Source: Methylophilus medardensis (GTDB taxonomy: Bacteria > Pseudomonadota > Gammaproteobacteria > Burkholderiales > Methylophilaceae). Taken from it: a stretch of DNA of 64,000 nucleotides. The translations under genes and the position numbers were made by a program. The notes under the pieces are model-generated. The model saw only the letters and a program-made list of their open reading frames with translations, searched no databases and was not told the origin of the DNA. The stretch is from the NCBI RefSeq assembly GCF_006363915.1, contig NZ_CP040946.1; one strand, 5' to 3'. Below are positions 25,366 to 32,528 of this stretch, piece after piece (position 1 is the stretch's first letter; each line of letters opens with the position of its first letter).

Positions 25366-26274
25366 TTAAAGCGCACGGCTCAGCGTAAACAACAAACGGC
25401 TGTCGTTCAAATGTTTTGTTTGCACCTCGCCGTTGGCGTTGGGCGCGCTATTAAAACTCGAGCCGCCATAGCTGCCCCAATAGCCACGATTACTGGCGCC
25501 TACCCAATACACGCCAGCCGACCAACCCTCACTGCTGCCGATATTAAACGCTTTGCTCAAGCCCAGCTTCCAATCGTTGTAATCAGGATTGGTTTTGTAA
25601 GTGCCCGGCAGGCCATTCGCATTTGGAAAACCATCAGGCTGTAATTGGGCGGATACGTCCATGTGACCCAAGTGACCGATCAGTGTCCAGCCTTGCCACG
25701 GCAAGGGGTAAGCTGCATTGATATCAAGATAGACAGAACCCCGCGTGCTGCCATCCCAGCCGGTGGACCTTTCAGCCCCAAACCAATTGCTAAGCGTATA
25801 AAACACCTTAGCACTCAACCAATCATAGGACAGACCGGCATTCAGTTCCGTCGTGGTAAAACGGCCGCCGGACGGCTTACCCAAATCCAGTGCCAAGCCC
25901 TCATATTTGCGCCAACTGCCCCCAGGATAAAAGTAACTGATCACGCCCAAGCTATAGCCAAGCTTTGCGGCCTGGCTAAAATTACCATTCACACCCGCAT
26001 AGATATCTAACTCAGTGCTCGCTCCCACCAAGGTATTTTGAGATACGCCTGAGCCCCAGACCCCCGCATAAAATCCGCTTGTATGCGCAATATCCAGTCC
26101 AGCTTGCACGGTGGGTTGGTGCCAACTGAGGGAGATTCCGCGGGCATAATAATCAGAAACCAAGCTCAGATTACTGCTAGCCGTCCAAGCGGACGCCTCT
26201 TCCGCAACGGCTAACAGCGGTTGCATGGAGAGCAAAGCCGTAACCAAGGCATAGCGAGTGAACAGTGAGGCCAT
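25366..26274 (-). CDS. TorF-family putative porin
   Basis: 302 residues from the ATG at 26274, chosen because a proper signal peptide (MASLFTRYALVTALLSMQPL) begins there. The mature protein has the family start SSNLSLVSDYYARGISLSW and later a WTLIGHLGHMDVS strand. It is an outer-membrane beta-barrel with many aromatic strands (about 300 residues is usual). The specific substrate is unknown. It converges with the SMR gene and is transcribed alone. Confidence 0.8.
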   Translation of the reverse strand: MASLFTRYALVTALLSMQPLLAVAEEASAWTASSNLSLVSDYYARGISLSWHQPTVQAGLDIAHTSGFYAGVWGSGVSQNTLVGASTELDIYAGVNGNFSQAAKLGYSLGVISYFYPGGSWRKYEGLALDLGKPSGGRFTTTELNAGLSYDWLSAKVFYTLSNWFGAERSTGWDGSTRGSVYLDINAAYPLPWQGWTLIGHLGHMDVSAQLQPDGFPNANGLPGTYKTNPDYNDWKLGLSKAFNIGSSEGWSAGVYWVGASNRGYWGSYGGSSFNSAPNANGEVQTKHLNDSRLLFTLSRAL

Positions 26275-26406
26275 GTTTGAGCTTTCTTGAGGTAGGAAGG
26301 TGTGTTGAGGGGCACCGAGGTGCATGCTATCCAAGATTGGATATCAATAAAATGTGTATTTTAATACATTAGACCGCTTTTATAATAAGGGCATGATGAG
26401 GGACGC

Positions 26407-26436
26407 AAAAAAACCAAGGCAGTGGCCTTGGTTTTA
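26407..26436. terminator. Terminator after the 231-aa PEP-CTERM gene
   Basis: A 10-bp stem, AAACCAAGGC/GCCTTGGTTT with loop AGTG. On the minus strand it ends in seven T. Confidence 0.9.
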
Positions 26437-26447
26437 CTGAAAGTTGC

Positions 26448-27143
26448 TTAAATCCGCAAGTCGCTGTTTGATGCGTTGTGCGCCTTTTTACGCATCAGGC
26501 CAGCTAACCCTAAGCCTGCAATCAACATCCCCAAGCTGTCGGCTTCAGGGACGGTGGTGAGGACATTGCCGGTTAATCTCACCGCAGTGGCACCAAAGGC
26601 CAAGAAAGGTTGGTCGAAGGTGTACCCCTGTGAGGGATCGACGATGACCACGCTGTCACCATAAGTCCCATATAACGGTATGCCCAAATGCTCGCCAAAA
26701 TAATACACAAAATACGCCCCAGCATTGAGCGTAAAGGGCGTGAAGTTGGCTTGCACGTTGTAAATCACGCTAGGATCAGGCACCACCTCTGTCTGCACAT
26801 AGTCAGACGGACTAAACGTTTGAGAATACACCAGTTGATAGCTTGCATCGTAGAAGGCCACGGTAATGTCAGAAGGAATATCGACCGGTGGCGTGGTCGG
26901 CTCCACAAAAAACAAGCCTTTATGAAAATCGATGCTGGTAATCGAAGCCGTAGACGACAGTGAAAATGATTCCCCAACATATTGCGCAGGATTCGGCAAA
27001 GTGTCTGGGGCTAGGCAATTTGCACTGGAACATACCGCGCCCACTTGCGCATTGCTCCCATACGCTGCCGATTCAAACACCACGCTTTCAGCATAACTCA
27101 CTTGCGCTGTCAGCCATACACTCAAACATATTATCCATTTCAT
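26448..27143 (-). CDS. PEP-CTERM exported protein
   Basis: A 231-residue protein. The signal peptide ends near VSYA. The body is beta-rich with no recognised fold: a Cys pair (VCSSANC, about residues 38-44), SSTASITSIDFHKGLFF, and a stretch of aromatic strands. The C-terminus is a PEP-CTERM variant: VPEADSLGMLI, a hydrophobic helix, then LMRKK, plus a longer than usual tail of 11 residues. It is likely sorted to the surface by an exosortase encoded elsewhere. Confidence 0.75.
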   Translation of the reverse strand: MKWIICLSVWLTAQVSYAESVVFESAAYGSNAQVGAVCSSANCLAPDTLPNPAQYVGESFSLSSTASITSIDFHKGLFFVEPTTPPVDIPSDITVAFYDASYQLVYSQTFSPSDYVQTEVVPDPSVIYNVQANFTPFTLNAGAYFVYYFGEHLGIPLYGTYGDSVVIVDPSQGYTFDQPFLAFGATAVRLTGNVLTTVPEADSLGMLIAGLGLAGLMRKKAHNASNSDLRI

Positions 27144-27360
27144 TATTTTCTCCTCAACACAAATTGTTTAAATCAGGTTATTCGAAAACACAGAATGACT
27201 ATTTTTGAAGCAGACACTAGCCAATCCTCTTGCGATCATAACTTATATTTATGAAAATTGTTTTTATATAAAAGATAATCGCAAAAACATGGCCTTGCGT
27301 AGCGCGCTATCTTCACCAAACTGGCCTAAAGGTGACTGCTCACGCAATGAATATAAATGG

Positions 27361-27708
27361 TTAGAGTGATCTCGCTAACACGGATTGGATCAGCGTTTTA
27401 TTCTCAAGGGGGACGTCGACAAACTCTAGATTGGTTCTGAAACCGCGCATGCCGCACAAGGTCGAAAAAATGACTCTGCAATTAAATCGATAATGCCGAA
27501 GTCCCTGCTCAACCAATACTGGGACCTCAATATTGCACAGCTGCCCGGGCTGATATTGCCGTTCAGCATACAGGCTCATTCCGGTCAATGAAATATCCTC
27601 TGTAAAAGCGAGGTGTTGACCACCAGCACCATCAAGCAAATGAGATTTTTTGTGCCAAGGACGACGATTTTTGTCTATTGGCGTATGAGGAGAAAGACTA
27701 GAAGACAT
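27361..27708 (-). CDS. PilZ-domain protein (c-di-GMP receptor candidate)
   Basis: A 115-residue cytoplasmic protein. It keeps the second PilZ motif DISLTG (D-x-S-x-x-G, about residues 38-43) and the barrel core that follows (GQLCNIEVPVL, YRFNCRVIFS, GFRTNLEFVDV). The first motif (RxxxR) is only partly present: NRRPWHKK near residue 14, so binding strength is uncertain. It is the only PilZ protein in a window with five GGDEF proteins. It is transcribed alone. Confidence 0.75.
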   Translation of the reverse strand: MSSSLSPHTPIDKNRRPWHKKSHLLDGAGGQHLAFTEDISLTGMSLYAERQYQPGQLCNIEVPVLVEQGLRHYRFNCRVIFSTLCGMRGFRTNLEFVDVPLENKTLIQSVLARSL

Positions 27709-27820
27709 AAGTATTGCGAACTGCTTAATTCATATACATTATAGTACGTAACGCTTGCGACCGGGCGATTAAGCAAGGGTTCAACGGCCTTGCTTGCGCG
27801 AATTCCAAGGCTTCAGATGC

Positions 27821-27850
27821 AAAAGGCCCGAGGCATCAACCCAGGGCCTT
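27821..27850 (-). terminator. Terminator after the DUF2171 gene
   Basis: AAGGCCC pairs with GGGCCTT around a 14-nt loop, followed on the minus strand by TTTT. It lies 20 bp past the stop at 27870. Confidence 0.7.
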
Positions 27851-27869
27851 GCAAATGGACTAAGTCTGC

Positions 27870-28103
27870 CTAATGTGCAGGCGTCTCACTCCACTCTTGC
27901 ATGGCTTTTTCACCGGGCCGATCGACGACGACCTTGCCATCCTCAACCTTGGTCACCCAACTAGTCGGGATATAGTGATGCTTCCCATGCTGATCTTTAT
28001 TTAATTTAATCGAGGTCGACCCCTCCAAATGATCTACGGTGGCGAACTGGCCGCCCATAGAACAGACGACGGGCATTTCTGGCACAATCTGATTGGTATT
28101 CAT
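27870..28103 (-). CDS. DUF2171 domain protein
   Basis: A 77-residue protein from the second of two adjacent ATGs, which is 6 bp after AGGAG. It has the family pattern MPVVCSMGGQFATVDHLEG, then IKLNKDQHGKHHYIPTSWV and VDRPGEKAMQEW, a PRC-barrel-like small beta domain. DUF2171 genes are often found among stress-response genes; the biochemical role is unknown. A CCTACA-N6-TCAG element lies about 80 bp upstream. Confidence 0.85.
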   Translation of the reverse strand: MNTNQIVPEMPVVCSMGGQFATVDHLEGSTSIKLNKDQHGKHHYIPTSWVTKVEDGKVVVDRPGEKAMQEWSETPAH

Positions 28104-28183
28104 CATCTTCTCCTAGCAAACACCGGCATATCCGGTATGAAGTCATCATGCTTGATAGGTGCAGCGAAGGATATAAGCGGTTT

Positions 28184-28199
28184 CTGATCCTGCTGTAGG
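28184..28199 (-). promoter_or_regulatory. CCTACA-N6-TCAG element upstream of the DUF2171 gene
   Basis: Minus-strand CCTACA-GCAGGA-TCAG lies 78-81 bp before the DUF2171 start codon. Confidence 0.6.
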
Positions 28200-28224
28200 C
28201 GTTATGCAACGCACGCCATTGAGA

Positions 28225-28641
28225 TTAGTTGCCCCGGTAGGTGCTGTAGCCATAAGGGCTAATCAATAGCGGGATATGGTAATGCGCCACCGTACCATCA
28301 ACGCTAAACACCACCGACGCCTCCGGGAAAAACGTTTTTTCGCCGCGCTGTTCAAACCACTGCCCAGTCTGAAACGTCACCCGATACACCCCGCTTTGCA
28401 TGGCTTGTTGCGCAGGATACAACTGCTTGACCCGTCCTTGTGCATCGGTCAATGCCTGTGCTAACGGCTGCCAATGGCCATCGATCTTTTTATCCAAAGT
28501 GACCGACACATTGGCTGACGGCAACCCTGTGGTGGTGTTCAGCACATGCACACTCAATGGATTGTCATCGGCAACACAGGGCTGACTACTCAACAAAACA
28601 AGCAATGCCCCTAAGCACATCCTTAACCACGCCTTAGCCAT
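28225..28641 (-). CDS. hiuH: Periplasmic 5-hydroxyisourate hydrolase (transthyretin-like)
   Basis: A 138-residue protein with a cleavable signal peptide (ending near CVADD). The mature domain starts LSVHVLNTTTGLPSANVSVTL, the family N-terminal signature. It ends YHIPLLISPYGYSTYRGN, where most hydrolases have YRGS. The enzyme opens 5-hydroxyisourate in urate breakdown. Here it is alone: no uricase or OHCU decarboxylase gene is nearby. The last residue differs, but the His and Tyr motifs are present, so activity is plausible though not certain. Confidence 0.85.
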   Translation of the reverse strand: MAKAWLRMCLGALLVLLSSQPCVADDNPLSVHVLNTTTGLPSANVSVTLDKKIDGHWQPLAQALTDAQGRVKQLYPAQQAMQSGVYRVTFQTGQWFEQRGEKTFFPEASVVFSVDGTVAHYHIPLLISPYGYSTYRGN

Positions 28642-28824
28642 TATTGAAACTCCACACTGGTTTAAAAGTAATGTGATATTGGGACAAAAAGCGGCGATAA
28701 AGTTTCATCTTGCAAGCAAACCGGTAAGCAAAGCCTCTGCGCATGAAGTGGCCCACCATGCCAACGTTGTATCGAATACGAGGTTGACGGCAACGAAACC
28801 TCCGATCAATCTCGCCCATGCCGC

Positions 28825-29859
28825 CTAGCGAAACTTCACTTTCTTAATTAATTGGTTGTCAGCATCGTAGTAATAAGCCTCATAGGAGATCTTTTTCAAC
28901 GCATAGACTTTTTCAATCACCACTTTGTCCGCCCCCACATCCTGCGCATGCACATAGCCCTGCCTGACCGGGTCGAGCCGCGACAACGGAATAATCCGCT
29001 CAAATTCAAAACCTTCCCCATACTTAAACTCAATGGTGTAAATTAAATCGTCCCAGTTGAGCGTGGCATCATATCCCTTGGACATCCTGACGATATGGAT
29101 ATTAGGATCGTGGGCCTCTTGAATCCGAATCACAGCACTATTCAATAAAATCAGGCCTGACAATACCATGGCGCCATAGCCAATTTTACTAAACACAGCG
29201 ATGGATATCTTAGGCAGCACAAACTTCATCAAATAGGTTGCAGCCACTGCAGCGACCGCCACCAACAGCCCGATATAGAGCGCCTGCAGCGTCAATAAAC
29301 CAAAACCGGCATATAAGCACAACTTAACAATATGTAAGCAAATCTCATTGGCTGCGCGGGTCGCCACGATTTCTTCTTTGCTTAACCCATAGCGCAGATA
29401 CACCCCATTAAACAGCACGCCCACCGCGCCTGTCAGCGCCGAAATAAACCCTGCCAACAAGCCTATGTATTTCAAAAACGCATAGGAATACGCAGATTTT
29501 TCTTGACCAGGCGCAGGGGCCTTTTTGAACAAATACGGCAGATTGGATACCAGAAAGATGGCCATGCACAACTCGATATACATGGGCGCCAGATCACTCA
29601 ATAACCAAGCGCCAATGCATACGCCAAGCAAAGCAAACGGCAAAAAATGCCGCACCATGCGCCAGTGAATTTGACCAAAAAACAAATACAGCTTGGTCAT
29701 CGAACTCACCGAGGTCCCCACGGATAACGCTGCCGGCACCTGCGCCGCTGGCAACGCATACCCAAGCACCGGAATCAACAACAACCCTGCCCCACCGCCA
29801 CAAACCATACTGAGGGCGAATGCAACAAAAGCAACCAGAAATATATTTAGATAAATCAT
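28825..29859 (-). CDS. TSUP (TauE/SafE-like) permease with C-terminal soluble domain
   Basis: A 344-residue protein. About eight membrane helices fill residues 1-245, with the two-fold repeat of TSUP permeases: VCGGGAGLLLIPVLGY in the first half and GFISALTGAVGVLFNGVYL in the second. The last ~95 residues (after IRIQEAHDPN) are hydrophilic and beta-rich (DDLIYTIEFKYGEGFEFE), which is not part of the usual family (~250-270 residues). TSUP members move sulfite, sulfonates and related anions; the substrate here is unknown. The Shine-Dalgarno is weak. Confidence 0.8.
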   Translation of the reverse strand: MIYLNIFLVAFVAFALSMVCGGGAGLLLIPVLGYALPAAQVPAALSVGTSVSSMTKLYLFFGQIHWRMVRHFLPFALLGVCIGAWLLSDLAPMYIELCMAIFLVSNLPYLFKKAPAPGQEKSAYSYAFLKYIGLLAGFISALTGAVGVLFNGVYLRYGLSKEEIVATRAANEICLHIVKLCLYAGFGLLTLQALYIGLLVAVAAVAATYLMKFVLPKISIAVFSKIGYGAMVLSGLILLNSAVIRIQEAHDPNIHIVRMSKGYDATLNWDDLIYTIEFKYGEGFEFERIIPLSRLDPVRQGYVHAQDVGADKVVIEKVYALKKISYEAYYYDADNQLIKKVKFR

Positions 29860-30180
29860 AAAATATCTTACGTGAAAGGGCTTTAAAGCGGACTGGCTAA
29901 CAAAACAGGCAAAAAATAATCATTTTTCTAAAATTTAACACCGATTTGCTTGATTGCGCTCAACTATTTAGCGTTTAAATTTACTATACTTGCAAGCCAC
30001 AACGGTTCAATACAACCATGTTTATTTTCGCAACAATTATTTTCGTCGCACACCAACCCAGTCACACTGACGCAGCAGCAGCGAAGCAAGCTGCTACTCA
30101 GGCTTGTATTGCCTTATGATGAATGGTCTCTACCCAACCATGGATGATGTGCATGCGACGCATGCCGGATATGCCTCAAG
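29860..30180. other. 321-bp intergenic region between divergent genes
   Basis: No gene is supported. A TATACT box at about 29983 could be a -10 element for the plus-strand cyclase gene, but no good -35 lies at the right distance. A 33-codon frame from 30018 has no Shine-Dalgarno and is not called. Confidence 0.4.
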
Positions 30181-31599
30181 ATGAAACCATCGTTTTACCA
30201 AAATAAAGTTCTCTACATTCTGATCACGGTGCTGATTGCGGTGCAGATGGGGGCTTTCGGTGTGCAGGTCTTTAATAACCGGCGAATTTCTGCACAAACA
30301 CTGAGCGCGGAGCTCAAAGTGGGTGAGCGCATTGTTGATCAAATGTTGGTGTATCGGAATGTACAGCTGCTACAAATTGCCGAAATTTTAGCCAAAGACT
30401 ATGGTTTTTTAGAAGCCTTTTCGACTGCCCACCAAGATCAAGAAACGATTGAATCGGTGCTTGAAAATCACCGTAAGCGCGCCAAAGCGGGGATGATCAT
30501 GTTAACCAGCATTGATCAACAGATCATTGCGCAAAGCCCTCGGCAACTCTCCCTGGCGCCGGGCAGTGCACTTGCCGAAGTACTGCGCCACCCGCAAGAT
30601 CAACATACATTACAGTTTTCATCCTTTGTGTCTGGCGATTCAGGCCAATCTGATGCGCAGTTGTTTCACGTCATACACTCGCCACTCAAAGCGCCCACCC
30701 GTCTTGCGGATCTAACGGTCGGATATGCGGTGGATGACGTGTTTTTACGCAGTTTGCGCCAAATGGCGAATTTGGAATTAATGGTGGTATCCAAATCCAA
30801 TCAAACATGGACCGTGCATGCAAGCACGCTTTCTAGCATTCGCGTGGATGCGCTCATGCCTGTGGTGCAATCTGCGCAGCAGTCAAAAATACACTCCGTC
30901 ATGCATGACAAGCGCGAGTACTTAATGCTCGCATCGATGATGGCTAGCGAACCCACACAGAACATTTATCTGGTGATTGCAAAGCCACTAGACGTTGCCG
31001 TTAAACCGTTCAAAGACATGGAGCGGGTGCTTTATTATTTGTTGGCTTTAAGCATTTCACTCTCCATCATCGCCATTTATTACGTCAACAAACGCTTTGT
31101 TGAACCACTGAGTCGGCAAGCACATACCGATACACTCACGGGCGTTGGAAACCGTCGTTTGCTTGTGTTGATGATAGCTCGCGCTTTGGCCAACCTAAGA
31201 GCCTCACAAAAACCTTTTGCGCTATTGTTGCTAGATTTGAATAAATTCAAACAAATCAATGATCAACACGGCCACGACACCGGGGACGTGGTGCTCAAGT
31301 CTGTGGCAGAGCGGCTTAAAACGACGGTGCGGGCAACAGACACGGTGGTGCGATTGGGTGGCGACGAATTTGCGGTTTTACTCGAAAACTGCCAACATCA
31401 CGATGCGTTAAAAATCGTCGAGTTGATCAGTGAGGCCATCAGCCAACCCATCCCGGTCATTTCAGACAGCTTTTGCGTCCATGCGAGCATTGGCATCACA
31501 ACCGGCTATCTAGGTGACAATCTCGATAAGATGATTAAACGCGCGGATGAAGCGATGTATGCCGCAAAATCTAAAGGCACCACGCACACCAGCAAGTAA
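30181..31599 (+). CDS. Diguanylate cyclase with large periplasmic sensor
   Basis: A 472-residue membrane protein. Helix 1 is near residues 11-30. A periplasmic region of ~240 residues resembles a double-Cache sensor (LAKDYGFLEAF, MLTSIDQQIIAQSP, YAVDDVFLRSL). Helix 2 is near 287-305, then a GGDEF domain with LGGDEFA and an RATD inhibitory site before it. No EAL. It should make c-di-GMP with product inhibition, tuned by an unknown ligand. It ends 70 bp before the MOSC gene and may share a transcript. Confidence 0.85.
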   Translation: MKPSFYQNKVLYILITVLIAVQMGAFGVQVFNNRRISAQTLSAELKVGERIVDQMLVYRNVQLLQIAEILAKDYGFLEAFSTAHQDQETIESVLENHRKRAKAGMIMLTSIDQQIIAQSPRQLSLAPGSALAEVLRHPQDQHTLQFSSFVSGDSGQSDAQLFHVIHSPLKAPTRLADLTVGYAVDDVFLRSLRQMANLELMVVSKSNQTWTVHASTLSSIRVDALMPVVQSAQQSKIHSVMHDKREYLMLASMMASEPTQNIYLVIAKPLDVAVKPFKDMERVLYYLLALSISLSIIAIYYVNKRFVEPLSRQAHTDTLTGVGNRRLLVLMIARALANLRASQKPFALLLLDLNKFKQINDQHGHDTGDVVLKSVAERLKTTVRATDTVVRLGGDEFAVLLENCQHHDALKIVELISEAISQPIPVISDSFCVHASIGITTGYLGDNLDKMIKRADEAMYAAKSKGTTHTSK

Positions 31600-31668
31600 T
31601 CCTGCTAAACGCGAGATACCGACTTCACGTATTGTATTGCCACTCAACCCGAGCACAAGCCAAAGCCG

Positions 31669-32247
31669 ATGCAGACTGCCAACCTACGCGAATTAACCAA
31701 ACAGATGCACCAACCCGGGCGGTTAGAACGTATTTACGTGCGACCAGCACGGGGGGCGCCATGCATCTCGCTAGACCAAACTTTGGCACTGCCCCAATTA
31801 GGGCTGCAAGGTGATCGCGCGAGTGCTAAACCCTCATCGCAAGCAAATGGGAGCAAACGGCAAGTCACCTTGCTGCAAGCAGAGCATTTACCCGTGATCG
31901 CGGCACTCACCGGCCAACAAAGTGTCGATCCCGCGCTGTTAAGACGCAACCTGATTGTCTCTGGCTTTAATCTACTCGCAGCAAAATCCCTGTTTAAAGA
32001 CCAGCCGATGCAATTATGCATAGGCGAAGTTGTGCTCGAAATAACAGGGCCTTGCGAGCCGTGCTCACGCATGGAGCATGTACTGGGGCGAGGCGGCTAC
32101 AACGCGATGCGCGGTCATGGCGGCGTCACGGCAAGAATCATTCGCGGCGGCTTGTTAAGGGCTGGGGATGCCGTGCAACTGGTCAGCGAAGCGGCTACAG
32201 AAGAGGCGCCATTACAACCGAATTTGTGGACTAATCAAGGTTTTTAA
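31669..32247 (+). CDS. MOSC domain protein
   Basis: A 192-residue protein. It has the MOSC pattern LGLQGDRAS, then RQVTLLQAEHLPVIAAL, RRNLIVSGFNL and GPCEPCSRMEHVLGRGGYNAM, with a Cys that in this family can bind sulfur or molybdenum cofactor. It is likely a single-domain YiiM-like enzyme, possibly in reduction of N-hydroxylated compounds or metal-sulfur chemistry. The specific substrate is unknown. No Shine-Dalgarno is obvious at the ATG at 31669. Confidence 0.85.
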   Translation: MQTANLRELTKQMHQPGRLERIYVRPARGAPCISLDQTLALPQLGLQGDRASAKPSSQANGSKRQVTLLQAEHLPVIAALTGQQSVDPALLRRNLIVSGFNLLAAKSLFKDQPMQLCIGEVVLEITGPCEPCSRMEHVLGRGGYNAMRGHGGVTARIIRGGLLRAGDAVQLVSEAATEEAPLQPNLWTNQGF

Positions 32248-32438
32248 ACACACATAGCCGTACACTGTGGCTGTGGTTTGTGATTTTGTTTAGGGCTTTC
32301 AGTCATTGGGGCATCTAGCACCGAAGCTGTCATTTAGCGCTTCCCCTTGTAGCTATGTTGATGTCTCTAACAGCACCAGTGAATCTCAATGAACGCTTAA
32401 AATGCCGAGTTAATCAGTAGTGATTCATCACCCCAAAA

Positions 32439-32470
32439 ACAAAAAACTCAAGGCGTTAACCTTGAGTCTC
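32439..32470 (-). terminator. Terminator of the repeated AAGGCGTTAACCTTGAGTCT type (copy 1)
   Basis: ACTCAAGG and CCTTGAGT pair around CGTTAA. On the minus strand a T tract follows, 60 bp past the stop of the chemoreceptor gene at 32529. The 20-bp core is identical in three other places (35430, 39408, 42695). Confidence 0.85.
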
Positions 32471-32528
32471 TTTAATCGCTGCTGGCCTGTCAGGGGGCTG
32501 ATCCCGCGCCAGGCATGAACACGAATAT

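Noticed and set aside
30018..30119. 33-codon frame upstream of the cyclase at 30181
   Set aside because: No Shine-Dalgarno and low-complexity sequence; not enough to call a gene.
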